In this document: piece by piece, positions 44,471 to 53,588 of the stretch
Layout: every line of letters starts with the position of its first letter
How positions within the stretch are numbered: position 1 is the first letter of the stretch
Source of the DNA: Thermodesulfovibrionales bacterium
GTDB lineage: Bacteria; Nitrospirota; Thermodesulfovibrionia; Thermodesulfovibrionales; Dissulfurispiraceae
DNA: 64,000 nt
Direction: 5' to 3'
NCBI GenBank assembly: GCA_020062545.1
Contig: JAGUWD010000020.1
Coordinates: 1-64,000 of the forward strand
Made by a program: the position numbers and the translations under genes
The notes under the pieces: generated by a model
What the model saw: the letters and a program-made list of their open reading frames with translations, nothing else
Told to the model about the DNA's origin: nothing
Databases searched by the model: none

Positions 44471-44553
44471 TGCGTAAAATATCTTTGATAGAAATGTTAA
44501 ACAACACTTGTAAAGGCTTTGAAGCAGACTGCCCTACATCAATTTTAGTATGA
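44470..44553 (+). CDS. 27-residue leader ORF 2 upstream of nagA
   Basis: Starts at the TAATG junction of leader ORF 1 and ends with TGA inside the nagA start (ATGA). Product MRKISLIEMLNNTCKGFEAD plus seven residues, with two Cys. No Shine-Dalgarno site of its own; translation would be coupled. Confidence 0.45.
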   Translation: MRKISLIEMLNNTCKGFEADCPTSILV

Positions 44554-45446
44554 CTGCGAAAAAAATCATAGACATCCATACCCACGGCATCGGCGGCTAT
44601 GATACAAGGACAACCGTTGAAGAACATATCCTTAAAATAGCCGAGATACATGGCTCTTATGGTATTTCTGAAATCATTCCCACCATATATCCCGCCACTA
44701 TAAAGGTAATGAGAGAAAATATGGCCACGATTAAAAAGGCTATAGAGCTTCAGATGGCGGGTAGCTCTGAACTTCAAACTCCTAACTCTCAACTCTCAAC
44801 TATTATCGGTGTCCATCTCGAAGGGCCTTTTTTGAATCCATCAAAGTGCGGAGCTTTAAACGCAATAACCTTTATAGAGCCAACAGAATACAATCTTAAA
44901 GAACTCATCGAAGGCTTTGAAGATATAATAAAAATCATTACTATTGCGCCTGAGATAAACGGGGCAACAAAACTGATAAAAAAATTAACCGACAAGGGCA
45001 TTATTGCGAGTATGGGACATTCCGATGCAACCTATGCAGAGGCTGAGGCAGGTTTTAATGCAGGTGCAAGGGGCATCACACATATATTCAATGCAATGAG
45101 AGGATTTCATCATAGAGAACCGGGTCTTGCAGGCTTTGGACTTTTGAATCAGGACATTTATATCGAGGTTATTGCAGATCCTTATCATTTAAACCTCAAA
45201 ACTCTTGAACTGATATTTAAGACAAAGAATCATGACAGAATTATTATTGTCTCTGATTCTGTAAAAGAGGCAACGCCTTTCACAAAAAGTCAGGGTGTTA
45301 CTGATACTCACGGCAAGCTCTTAGGAGGCTGCATGACAATCGCAGAATCCTCTAAAAGGCTTATTGAAATTGGATTTGATGAAGATATTATAATAAAGTG
45401 TATAACAGAAAATCCTGAAAAATATCTAAAGCATGAAAACAATTAA
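44550..45446 (+). CDS. nagA: N-acetylglucosamine-6-phosphate deacetylase, short form
   Basis: 298 residues, about 80 shorter than usual because the N-terminal beta-domain is missing. The catalytic barrel is intact: IDIHTHGIGGYDTR (metal His pair), VHLEGPFLNPSKCGALN, SMGHSDATYAEAEAGF, THIFNAMRGFHHREPG and IIIVSDSVKEA (catalytic Asp). A 7-bp repeat tract (44771-44805) encodes the linker SSELQTPNSQLSTI. It turns GlcNAc-6-P into GlcN-6-P in amino-sugar recycling. No ribosome-binding site; it overlaps leader ORF 2. Confidence 0.85.
   Translation: MTAKKIIDIHTHGIGGYDTRTTVEEHILKIAEIHGSYGISEIIPTIYPATIKVMRENMATIKKAIELQMAGSSELQTPNSQLSTIIGVHLEGPFLNPSKCGALNAITFIEPTEYNLKELIEGFEDIIKIITIAPEINGATKLIKKLTDKGIIASMGHSDATYAEAEAGFNAGARGITHIFNAMRGFHHREPGLAGFGLLNQDIYIEVIADPYHLNLKTLELIFKTKNHDRIIIVSDSVKEATPFTKSQGVTDTHGKLLGGCMTIAESSKRLIEIGFDEDIIIKCITENPEKYLKHENN
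44771..44805. repeat. 7-bp tandem repeats inside nagA
   Basis: ACTTCAA ACTCCTA ACTCTCA ACTCTCA ACTATTA, five units in frame. Confidence 0.75.
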
Positions 45447-46902
45447 ATCAATACTCCATTACTCCATTACTTCAATATTCTTACTCCTTACTGTTTTCGG
45501 TTGCGCCATTAATCCGGTCACCGGCCAAAGGGAACTGATGTTCGTATCTGAGAGTCAGGAAATGGAAATGGGCAAAGAGCTTTATCCCAATGCCCTGTGG
45601 GGTGACCTGGGAGGTGGCGGAGAGTATAAAGACGAAAAACTCAAGGCTTATCTTAAAGACATTGTTATCAGGATTCACAGCATTTCTCATAGGCCAAACC
45701 TTCCCGTTCGATTCGCTATCCAGAACAGTTCAATACCCAATGCATGGGCGATACCGGGGTATGTTGTAATTACAAGAGGACTTCTTGCAGCCCTCGACAG
45801 CGAGGCAGAATTCACATTTGTCATGGGGCATGAAATGGGACATGTATCCGCAAGACATTCGGCAAAACAGATAACCCGCGGGATGCTGCAACAGATCGGT
45901 CTTGGTGCAGCAGGTATCGCCCTCGGTGGAAAGGAATATTCAGACATTGCATTAAGACTGGGGTCTATAGGAAGCAGCCTTTTATTGCTGAAATACAGCA
46001 GGGATAACGAACTGGAAGCTGACAGACTGGGCATTCTATATATGTCAAAACTCGGTTACAATCCAGAAAATGCTGTAAGTGCTCACAGGAATTTGGAAAA
46101 GATATCGCAGGAATACATGAAATCATTAGGCAAAAACGCCGAGGATAAGGGATTCTTTGAAGACCTGTTATCCACACATCCGAGGACATCCGTAAGGATC
46201 GAAGAAATTCAGCATATAATAAATGAGATGCAGCCATTCGCAGTTACAGGCGACGGGGCCAATAAGGAAAAATTCCAGACAGCAGTTGCAGGATTAAAAA
46301 ATACAAATAAAATCTATCTTGAATATTATGACAAGGCGGTCAGGGCATTTGGGAAAAATGATATTGATGAGGCAGACCATCTCGCATCAAATGCAATAAA
46401 GGCGGATGGGAGCCAGCCTGCTTTCCATGCTATTAAAGGCTTTATAAGGCTAAAAAGAAAAGACTATCATGAAGCAGAAAAATACTTTAATACTGCACTA
46501 AATCTCGATAAAGATTATGAGCCTGCATTAAGAGGCATAGGCGCAATCAGGTATTACAAAGGGGAATACTCGGAAGGAATAGGTTATCTAAAGAGAAGTA
46601 TTTCCATTTTCCCTCAGGATGTATCAGCACACTATTTCCTCGGCATGAGTTATTACAAGATGAGGATGTACAAAACAGCAATACCGCATCTGAACTTGTT
46701 TGCCGAGGTACAGCCAAGGCATCCGGAAATTCACGGCATACTCGGCATATGTTATGAAAATATAAATGACCTCTACTCGGCCTACGAGGAATATGTCATG
46801 CAGATCAGGGTCAATCCGACAAATGAGATGGGAAGACATGCAGCATCGAGGGTTGCTGTATTAAGGCTTATCCTTGAGGGTTCGAGGATAAGAAGATATT
46901 AG
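45433..46902 (+). CDS. M48-family metalloprotease with TPR repeats (BepA-like lipoprotein)
   Basis: 489 residues. The signal region ends in the lipobox FGC (LLTVFGCAINPVTGQRELMF). The zinc site is FVMGHEMGHVSARHSAKQ near residue 135, with the third ligand in ELEADRLGILYMSKLGYNP. About four TPR units follow in the C-terminal half. This is the architecture of BepA/YfgC periplasmic quality-control proteases for outer-membrane proteins. The signal-peptide codons 5-14 consist of 8-bp repeats (45450-45473). Overlaps nagA by 14 bp and the convergent U32 gene by 4 bp. Confidence 0.9.
   Translation: MKTIKSILHYSITSIFLLLTVFGCAINPVTGQRELMFVSESQEMEMGKELYPNALWGDLGGGGEYKDEKLKAYLKDIVIRIHSISHRPNLPVRFAIQNSSIPNAWAIPGYVVITRGLLAALDSEAEFTFVMGHEMGHVSARHSAKQITRGMLQQIGLGAAGIALGGKEYSDIALRLGSIGSSLLLLKYSRDNELEADRLGILYMSKLGYNPENAVSAHRNLEKISQEYMKSLGKNAEDKGFFEDLLSTHPRTSVRIEEIQHIINEMQPFAVTGDGANKEKFQTAVAGLKNTNKIYLEYYDKAVRAFGKNDIDEADHLASNAIKADGSQPAFHAIKGFIRLKRKDYHEAEKYFNTALNLDKDYEPALRGIGAIRYYKGEYSEGIGYLKRSISIFPQDVSAHYFLGMSYYKMRMYKTAIPHLNLFAEVQPRHPEIHGILGICYENINDLYSAYEEYVMQIRVNPTNEMGRHAASRVAVLRLILEGSRIRRY
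45450..45473. repeat. 8-bp tandem repeats in a signal-peptide coding region
   Basis: AATACTCC ATTACTCC ATTACTTC, then a partial AATATTC; they straddle the nagA/M48 junction. Confidence 0.6.
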
Positions 46903-48131
46903 TTGCTATGCGCTAAAGGCCTGAAATTCTTTTGCCTTCTGATGAGGTCGTTTGGCCTGACTCCTTCAGAAATATTAATGCAGATTATGTCTTCATTCCT
47001 CGCTGATGTGATATTACCACGACCTTCATCGCTCATGGATTGTATCTCAAAGAGCTTTCCCTCAAGCCCAGGTGTGAGAAATTCTACCGAATCACCGACA
47101 TCAAGCCTGTTTCTCAAGGCAACCATTGCGGTATCGCCATTCACATCAAGAACAACACCCACGAGTTCGTGGCTCATCCGGTAAGCCTCTCCGTCAAAGT
47201 TATAGTCATTGTCAGGCTGTCTTCCGAAAAACATACCTGTAGTGTATCCCCTGCTGCTGAACATTGAAAGCTCCCTGAGCCACCGCTGGTTCACGATGTA
47301 AGGTTTCCCTTTTTCGATGGAATCCACTGCCTCCCGGTAAGTCTTTACTACACCGGCAACATAATTTATTCCCTTCATCCTGCCTTCGATCTTGAAGCTG
47401 TCTATCCCGGCCTCAGCAAGCAGGTGCAGGTGTTCAATCATGCAGAGGTCTTTTGAACTCATTATGTAGGTTCCCCTATCGTTTTCATACACGGCGAAGT
47501 ATTCTCCGGGCCTTTTCTCCTCCATGAGAGCATAGTTCCATCTGCATGAATTTGTGCACTCTCCTCTATTGGCACTTCGTGAAGTAAGAAAGCTGCTCAT
47601 GTAACACCTGCCTGAGTATGATATGCAAATCGACCCGTGAACAAAGACCTCAAGCTCTATCGTTGTTTTATCCCGTATATCCCTTATTTCGTCAATGGTG
47701 AGCTCTCTTGAGAGAACAAGCCTCTTTGCTCCGAGTCTCTCCCAGAACAGTGCCGATTCGGCATTCGTGATATTAGCCTGCGTGCTGATGTGGATATCTA
47801 TCTCAGGAGCGTTTTTTCTGAACATGGTAAATACGCCAGGGTCTGAAAGTATAACCGCATCAGGTTTTATATCCTTGAGAAGCGCTATATGCTGCTCAAT
47901 ATGAGGCAAATCCCTGTTATGAGGAAAGATATTGGTTGTCACATATGCCTTGACACCGCGCTCACGGGCATGATCTACGGCAGCTTTCAGCTCTGCTGCA
48001 TCGAAATTCCCTGCCTTGCCCCTTAGACTAAACCTCGAATCTCCCATATAGACGGCATCAGCGCCGTAATGAATCGCTGTCGTCAATTTTTCAAAATCGC
48101 CTGCAGGCGCAAGCAACTCAGGCCTTTTCAC
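46899..48131 (-). CDS. peptidase U32-family protein
   Basis: 410 residues starting with [23 protein letters not shown] and [18 protein letters not shown] are the standard U32 N-terminus. The family signature [20 protein letters not shown] carries the conserved Cys, with further Cys in [13 protein letters not shown]32 members studied in bacteria act in hydroxylation of tRNA uridine-34 (TrhP), ubiquinone hydroxylation (UbiU/V) or as proteases. The C-terminal beta domain ([18 protein letters not shown]) points to the TrhP-like group. Its start lies in the end of an rnhA remnant. Confidence 0.85.
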   Translation of the reverse strand: MKRPELLAPAGDFEKLTTAIHYGADAVYMGDSRFSLRGKAGNFDAAELKAAVDHARERGVKAYVTTNIFPHNRDLPHIEQHIALLKDIKPDAVILSDPGVFTMFRKNAPEIDIHISTQANITNAESALFWERLGAKRLVLSRELTIDEIRDIRDKTTIELEVFVHGSICISYSGRCYMSSFLTSRSANRGECTNSCRWNYALMEEKRPGEYFAVYENDRGTYIMSSKDLCMIEHLHLLAEAGIDSFKIEGRMKGINYVAGVVKTYREAVDSIEKGKPYIVNQRWLRELSMFSSRGYTTGMFFGRQPDNDYNFDGEAYRMSHELVGVVLDVNGDTAMVALRNRLDVGDSVEFLTPGLEGKLFEIQSMSDEGRGNITSARNEDIICINISEGVRPNDLIRRQKNFRPLAHSN

Positions 48132-48243
48132 TGCCTATCCTCTTTCTGCACTTTTTTATCGCTTCTCTCGCAAGCGCATCGCACCGTTCGTTTTCAATGT
48201 GTCCGTTGTGTCCCTTTATCCAGACCCAATTTACATCATTATT
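48118..48243 (-). pseudogene. rnhA: remnant of RNase HI (C-terminal 41 residues)
   Basis: Outside the main frames, a 41-codon stretch reads [20 protein letters not shown] then LAREAIKK and so on. This is the conserved C-terminal part of RNase HI around the catalytic His (WVKGHxGHxENERCDxLA). It has no start codon, being closed by TAA directly upstream; the rest of the gene has been lost where the nucleotidyltransferase gene now ends. The fragment still bridges to the U32 start by a 14-bp overlap. Confidence 0.75.
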
Positions 48244-50140
48244 TTACCTGAATCTTACTGTCTTCACCAAGCTTCATAACAAGCTTATACAATTCGGGAT
48301 ACTCCTGTCTCACAAGCATTGCATCTTCATTAAGCAGCCGTAACCCTTCAACAACATGTTTCAGGAAATATCTCTTCATTCTTACAGAAGACAAAAAACC
48401 ATAGGCGCCAAGAGCCTGCATATGCCTCTGAAGACGGCATAAAAGCAGTGATTTTAGAAAGTCGTCTTTATTAAATTCATCTAATGAAATCCTTGCCCTT
48501 TGATTAACATAATACTCAAGCAGTCTTTCCCTCATGTCTTCATCAAGCCTGAAATAAGGGTCCCAGAGCATTGATGCAATGTCGTATGCCGGAGGACCTA
48601 TCCTTGCTCCCTGATAATCTATCAGTCTTGGAACACCTTTTGTAATCATGATATTCTGCGACTGAAAATCGCGGTGGATTACCGTCTTCTGATAAGAATC
48701 CGCCTTTTGCGCCAATCTATGCAGTTCTTCGTTTAATGCAGATATATTTTCAATATCCACCCCTTTCAACTGTTTCACGAACCTCTCAACAAAATAATCG
48801 GTCTCCCATCTGAAATGCTCATAATCAAAGACCCTCCCCTGAAGTAACGGGCATTCTGAAACATGCCTTGTTGCATCAGTATGAATAAGTATTAAGATGT
48901 CTATTACCTTCTTATAAATATCCTCTATTTGTATAGATTCCCGCGGGCATTTCAGCCAACTGTAAAGAGAGATATCTCCGAGGTCTTCAAATACAGCAGT
49001 CATATTCTTATTATTTACATCAAGCAATGCAGGGACAGGGATTTTATGCTTCCTGAAGAATTTTGTGTATTCAATATGCCTATGAAAATCGGAGTCTTCT
49101 TTTTTGTATTTCACAAACACAGCAGTCGAATTATCATTCTTCATTCTGTAATACTTCCTGTCAGAGCCTCCTGCGCCAATAAGAGTTAATCCATTATCTT
49201 CCGAAGCACCGAGCATCTCTGTCTCATTAAGCCTAATCTCAAAATCAGGTCCGATTATGCAGTTGTCGTATTTTTTTTCTTCAGTCCGGCTGCCCTCAAG
49301 CACGATGCAGTTCCTGAAAGACGATGCATCATCAAGGATGCAGCCTTTCTCTATCGCGACATAGCCATCAATTTCGATATCCGGGCAATCTCCCATCGAT
49401 GGATGAATATATACTGTTTCGCCGTCAGTTCTTAACGCATCGATTATTGCAGAGGCATATGCCTGTGGTGTTCCTATATCATTCCAGTAGCATCCAGTGA
49501 AATCAAGTGCCTTTACCTTGTAGCCCGCCTTTGCTGCTGCAAGCCATGCAACTGTGGCATGCGAAACTCCCTGAGGCAGAAATCTCAGAATCTCCGGAGA
49601 GTAGACCGCAATTCCGGTATATGCGGTTTTTCTACCTGAAGTTTCAGGATTCGGCATCGAAGTGCCAGGATTCTCTACATTTATAACATATCCTTTATCA
49701 TCCAGAACAACATTGTTGTACTTCGGATAATCATGCGTTGCGAGCGTTGCGATATTGCCTTCAGAAAGATGCGTTTCTATCAGGCGCGAAAAATCGATGT
49801 CAGAGACAATGTCGGAATTGTGCGCAATGAAGTGTCCTCCTGAAAGAAATCCTTCTGCATTTTTCAATGCCCCGCCTGTGCCGAGAACCGGGTCTTCATA
49901 AAACAATTCAATGCGCTCTGAGAACGCTGAATTTCTGGCCCAATCTCTCAACATATCGGCCTTATAGTGGAGGTTTATGCCTATTCTGCCGGAAGATGTT
50001 AGAGAGAATTTTTCGACGATGCTCTCTATTAATGGCTTTCCGAGTATTGGCAAGAGCGGTTTTGGGATATGATTGGTAATAGGTCTCAGCCTTTCGCCAA
50101 GACCAGCGGCAAGGATGAAGATATTAAGGTTTTCAGTCAT
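48239..50140 (-). CDS. fused MurU-like nucleotidyltransferase and AmgK-like sugar kinase
   Basis: 633 residues in two enzymes. Residues 1-235 are a sugar-1-phosphate nucleotidyltransferase ([64 protein letters not shown]), close to MurU. Residues 240-310 look like a short left-handed beta-helix linker. Residues 315-620 are an aminoglycoside-phosphotransferase-type kinase ([47 protein letters not shown]), close to AmgK. In the Pseudomonas route AmgK makes MurNAc-1-P and MurU makes UDP-MurNAc, so this would do both steps. Overlaps the namZ-like gene by 8 bp. Confidence 0.82.
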   Translation of the reverse strand: MTENLNIFILAAGLGERLRPITNHIPKPLLPILGKPLIESIVEKFSLTSSGRIGINLHYKADMLRDWARNSAFSERIELFYEDPVLGTGGALKNAEGFLSGGHFIAHNSDIVSDIDFSRLIETHLSEGNIATLATHDYPKYNNVVLDDKGYVINVENPGTSMPNPETSGRKTAYTGIAVYSPEILRFLPQGVSHATVAWLAAAKAGYKVKALDFTGCYWNDIGTPQAYASAIIDALRTDGETVYIHPSMGDCPDIEIDGYVAIEKGCILDDASSFRNCIVLEGSRTEEKKYDNCIIGPDFEIRLNETEMLGASEDNGLTLIGAGGSDRKYYRMKNDNSTAVFVKYKKEDSDFHRHIEYTKFFRKHKIPVPALLDVNNKNMTAVFEDLGDISLYSWLKCPRESIQIEDIYKKVIDILILIHTDATRHVSECPLLQGRVFDYEHFRWETDYFVERFVKQLKGVDIENISALNEELHRLAQKADSYQKTVIHRDFQSQNIMITKGVPRLIDYQGARIGPPAYDIASMLWDPYFRLDEDMRERLLEYYVNQRARISLDEFNKDDFLKSLLLCRLQRHMQALGAYGFLSSVRMKRYFLKHVVEGLRLLNEDAMLVRQEYPELYKLVMKLGEDSKIQVK

Positions 50141-51308
50141 ATAGCAGATAGTGTTTTCTCACTTTCTTTGTAAATAACGAGCATTCCTCGCTCCACCACT
50201 TCTCCATTTTATCGAGGCTTACGCCATTTTCTATATCATTCCTGAGTCTGTCGCTTCCTGCAAGTATGTCTATTGGCATCTTTACTATTTCATACTCATA
50301 AGGAGGCTGTTTCCATTGGAATTCTTTTGAATAAAGATCATGCACAGCCTTGATTATTGCAACGCCTGTTTTAAAGGGCTTAAATTTTTCTCTGTTTGTA
50401 ACATGAATTTGTGCGCCGCCGCATAGTTTACCAGCATGTTTTTGAAATGTAGGCTGAAAATACATGGGCCTGAAAGTCACTCCCTGTAATTTAAATTCAT
50501 CAAGCCGCTTTACCAATGCATCAGGATTTATAAATGGCGCGCCAAATATCTCGAAGGGTCTTGTTGTGCCACGTCCTTCACTGAGCATTGTTCCTTCAAG
50601 GAGGCACATGCCGGGATATACAATGGCAGTGTCTAATGTTGGCATATTGGGTGATGGTAGAACCCAATGAAGTCTTGTATCATCAAACCACATCTTTCGC
50701 TTCCATCCCTTCACGGAAATAACATGAAAATCTGAGGATGAATAAAATTCATTCTTTAAATAATTCCCTATCTCGCCGATTGTCATACCGTGCCTTACCG
50801 GAAGCGGTCTTTGTCCAACAAAGGATGTGTAATTCATATCAAGCACAGGGCCTTCGGTAATATAGCCTCCTATAGGATTGGGTCTGTCAAGAACAACCAT
50901 TGTTTTATTATTCTCAAGACACGCCTGCATACAAAGCTCCATTGTCCATATAAATGTATAATAGCGGGAGCCCACATCCTGCATGTCTACAACCACAACA
51001 TCGATATCCTTCAGCATTTCAGGTTCAGGTTTTCTTGTACGACCATAAAGGCTATAAACAGGAAGGCCTGTTTTTTTATCTGTAAATCCTTCCCACTCAA
51101 TCATATTGTCCTGGGTTTCTCCCCTGATCCCGTGCTGAGGGCCAAAGAATGCCTTTAATTGAAACTTCTTAGATTTCAATGCAACATCTGCTGCATGCTC
51201 AAGTCTTTTATTAACAGAAGCAGGATGCACCACAAGCCCCACCCTTGCGCCTTTCAATTGCTTCGGCCAATGTTTTTCTATCCTATCCAAACCTGTCAGT
51301 ATAGACAT
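50133..51308 (-). CDS. DUF1343 protein, NamZ-like exo-beta-N-acetylmuramidase
   Basis: 391 residues from ATG at 51308; longer in-frame starts would run through the Cys-rich gene upstream. DUF1343 hallmarks: KGARVGLVVHPASVNKRLEH, AFFGPQHGIRGETQDNM, DMQDVGSRYYTFIWTM, VLDRPNPIGGYITEGPVLD, SPNMPTLDTAIVYPGMCLLE and EGRGTTRPFEIFGAPF. NamZ releases MurNAc from wall fragments. No signal peptide is apparent from this start. Followed with 8-bp overlap by the MurU-AmgK fusion, which would use its product. Confidence 0.85.
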   Translation of the reverse strand: MSILTGLDRIEKHWPKQLKGARVGLVVHPASVNKRLEHAADVALKSKKFQLKAFFGPQHGIRGETQDNMIEWEGFTDKKTGLPVYSLYGRTRKPEPEMLKDIDVVVVDMQDVGSRYYTFIWTMELCMQACLENNKTMVVLDRPNPIGGYITEGPVLDMNYTSFVGQRPLPVRHGMTIGEIGNYLKNEFYSSSDFHVISVKGWKRKMWFDDTRLHWVLPSPNMPTLDTAIVYPGMCLLEGTMLSEGRGTTRPFEIFGAPFINPDALVKRLDEFKLQGVTFRPMYFQPTFQKHAGKLCGGAQIHVTNREKFKPFKTGVAIIKAVHDLYSKEFQWKQPPYEYEIVKMPIDILAGSDRLRNDIENGVSLDKMEKWWSEECSLFTKKVRKHYLLYD

Positions 51309-51309
51309 A

Positions 51310-51495
51310 TTAATCCTTTTTATTTTCCGGCATTGTCCGGCACTCACACTTCGTTGCACTGTTTTTATTCTTTTTATGTTTTTTTGAAACCGAGGGCCTG
51401 CACATATTGCATCTTGTTTCGCTGCAAAACTGACAGAAATCGCAGTCAGGACACGGGTATTTTTTCTTCTGAACGCTCGAAGTCTTTGTATCCAT
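51310..51495 (-). CDS. 61-residue Cys-rich protein
   Basis: The frame encodes KKYPCPDCDFCQFCSETRCN and then MCRPSVSKKHKKN; nine Cys, most in CxxC or CxC pairs, in a Lys-rich background. This is likely a zinc or iron-sulfur binding mini-protein. The stop is next to the namZ-like ATG (TAATATG), indicating an operon. No good ribosome-binding site is seen before the ATG. Family unknown to me. Confidence 0.6.
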   Translation of the reverse strand: MDTKTSSVQKKKYPCPDCDFCQFCSETRCNMCRPSVSKKHKKNKNSATKCECRTMPENKKD

Positions 51496-51531
51496 GACAA
51501 TATAGTAACATTTCTGCTAAAATTTTCTGTC

Positions 51532-52434
51532 ATGTTACTTCAACAGTTGATAAACGGTCTGACACTGGGCGGGGTATATGCCATCATAGCCATTGGCTAT
51601 ACAATGGTCTATGGAATTCTCGAACTCATAAACTTTGCCCACGGCGAGATTTATATGCTCGGCGCTTACCTCGCAATCATATTCCTGGGTCTTTTTACCG
51701 CAATGGGATTAACAGCAGCCAGCCTTCCCCTCGCACTTATTTTAACCACCATACTGACAATAATCTTCTGCTCTGCTTACGGCTTCACTATGGAAAAGGT
51801 TGCATATAAGCCATTGAGAAATGCGCCGAGACTCAGCCCATTGATAAGCGCAATAGGGGTATCTATTTTCCTCCAAAACTATGTGATGCTCACACAGGGA
51901 GCAACGGACAAGGTCTTTCCTCAGCGATTCGGAGAAGCAGGCTTTCAGTTTATGAATGTCAATGTGACTTATCTTCAGGCAATGATAATCTTGGTCTCTG
52001 GGCTGTTAATGCTTTTCCTTCATCTATTCATTCACAAGACACGAATGGGCAAGGCAATGAGGGCAACTGCACAGGACAAGACAATGGCAGCCCTTGTGGG
52101 AATAAATGTGGACAGCATCATATCCGTTACATTCATCATCGGCGCCGGTCTTGCAGCAGTGGCTGGCATTATGGTTGCTTCATACTACGGCCTTGTAAAT
52201 TACTTTATCGGATATATCGCGGGGATTAAGGCATTTACAGCAGCAGTCCTCGGAGGAATCGGGAATATTCCCGGTGCAATGTTAGGAGGAATAATCCTCG
52301 GCCTTGTCGAGAGCACAGGCGCAGCATACATATCCAGCGAATACAAGGATGCCTATGCATTCATCATACTCATCGTCATTTTGCTCATAAAGCCATCAGG
52401 AATACTCGGAAAAACCACAGAGGAAAAGGTATGA
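51532..52434 (+). CDS. livH: branched-chain amino acid ABC transporter permease LivH
   Basis: 300 residues, about eight helices. Conserved parts: LINGLTLGGVYAIIAIGYTM at the N-terminus, YGILELINFAHGEIYMLGAY, and AFTAAVLGGIGNIPGAMLGG. First gene of a livHMGF operon. No periplasmic binding protein gene is in the window. Confidence 0.94.
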   Translation: MLLQQLINGLTLGGVYAIIAIGYTMVYGILELINFAHGEIYMLGAYLAIIFLGLFTAMGLTAASLPLALILTTILTIIFCSAYGFTMEKVAYKPLRNAPRLSPLISAIGVSIFLQNYVMLTQGATDKVFPQRFGEAGFQFMNVNVTYLQAMIILVSGLLMLFLHLFIHKTRMGKAMRATAQDKTMAALVGINVDSIISVTFIIGAGLAAVAGIMVASYYGLVNYFIGYIAGIKAFTAAVLGGIGNIPGAMLGGIILGLVESTGAAYISSEYKDAYAFIILIVILLIKPSGILGKTTEEKV

Positions 52435-53588
52435 GACAGAGCAGAAGAGCAGAAGAGCAGAAAAGCAGAAATCTGAATGTCAGAATACTGTTGCGCTACT
52501 GCGCTACTGCGCTGTTTGCTGCCTTATTATTCCTTCCGTTCAAAGGCTTAAAGGCAGCAGGCATAATGTTTATATGCATTCTCACCTTGTTGTCTGTTGT
52601 CTCTCTTTTAAAAAAAACAAAAATTATCGATGCAATAAAAGCCATTCACATTCCTGAAATTGGAAGGTTTAGGACATTTTTCATCCCTGTCTTGCTGATT
52701 GCGTCTGCAGCCCTTCCTTTCATATTGAAGGATTATTATATCGATGTCATAATAATGTCAGGGATATACATCCTTCTTGCCCTTGGCCTAAATATCATCG
52801 TTGGTTTCACAGGGCTTCTTAATTTAGGCTTTGCTGCCTTTTATGCAATAGGCGCTTACACATATGCGATCCTCAATACAAAAATAGGTCTCGGTTTCTG
52901 GGCATCGCTGCCTATTTCTGCATCCTTTGCTGCGCTTGCAGGGCTGTTGCTTGCAATACCAGCCCTGAGGCTTAGAGGTGACTATTTAGCAATAGTAACA
53001 CTGGGATTCGGTGAAATAGTTCGTCTTGTTTTGAACAACTGGGATAGCCTTACAAACGGCCCAAATGGCATAACAGGAATATCCCGTCCTTTGCTCATGG
53101 GATTTTCTCTTGCACAACTGCAATATTACTACTATCTCGTATTCGTCATTGTAATTTTCGCTGTAGTGGTGATCAAAAGAGTTGAATCATCGAGGATCGG
53201 AAGGGCATGGATAGCAATAAAGGAGAACGAAATCGCTGCATCTTCGATGGGAATAAACACAACGAAATATAAACTATATGCCTTTACCTTTGGAACATTC
53301 TGGGCTGGAATAGCAGGAATATTATTTTCTGCAAAGATGCAGTTTGTCTCGCCTGAAAGCTTTACATTTATGGAATCTATTTTAATCCTGAGCATGATTA
53401 TACTCGGCGGGATAGGAAATACATATGGTGCGATCATTGGTGCATTTATTCTTGTTCTCCTGCCTGAGATGTTGAGAGAAGTCCAGTTATACAGGATGCT
53501 GATCTTAGGAATCGGCCTTGTCCTTCTCATGATATTCAGGCCGCAGGGAATCGTAGGGGGAGTAAAGGGTGTACATTTTAGAAGTTAG
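52431..53588 (+). CDS. livM: branched-chain amino acid ABC transporter permease LivM
   Basis: 385 residues. LivM features: LALGLNIIVGFTGLLNLGFA, FYAIGAYTYAIL, RLRGDYLAIVTLGFGEIVRL and MIILGGIGNTYGAIIGA. The first 30 residues (RRAEEQKSR, LLRYCATALFAA) are encoded by two 8-bp repeat tracts (52440-52471 and 52492-52515) and are not family-like. Overlaps livH by 4 bp and livG by 20 bp. Confidence 0.93.
   Translation: MRQSRRAEEQKSRNLNVRILLRYCATALFAALLFLPFKGLKAAGIMFICILTLLSVVSLLKKTKIIDAIKAIHIPEIGRFRTFFIPVLLIASAALPFILKDYYIDVIIMSGIYILLALGLNIIVGFTGLLNLGFAAFYAIGAYTYAILNTKIGLGFWASLPISASFAALAGLLLAIPALRLRGDYLAIVTLGFGEIVRLVLNNWDSLTNGPNGITGISRPLLMGFSLAQLQYYYYLVFVIVIFAVVVIKRVESSRIGRAWIAIKENEIAASSMGINTTKYKLYAFTFGTFWAGIAGILFSAKMQFVSPESFTFMESILILSMIILGGIGNTYGAIIGAFILVLLPEMLREVQLYRMLILGIGLVLLMIFRPQGIVGGVKGVHFRS
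52440..52515. repeat. two 8-bp repeat tracts at the livM 5' end
   Basis: AGCAGAAG AGCAGAAG AGCAGAAA AGCAGAAA at 52440-52471 and TGCGCTAC TGCGCTAC TGCGCTGT at 52492-52515. Confidence 0.75.

Noticed and set aside
44463-44792. Minus-strand ORF of 109 codons opposite nagA
   Set aside because: It is antisense to the metal-binding start of nagA and shows no recognisable protein features.
51309-51533. N-terminal extension of the namZ-like protein
   Set aside because: The extension is the out-of-frame shadow of the Cys-rich gene; the DUF1343 domain begins right after ATG 51308.
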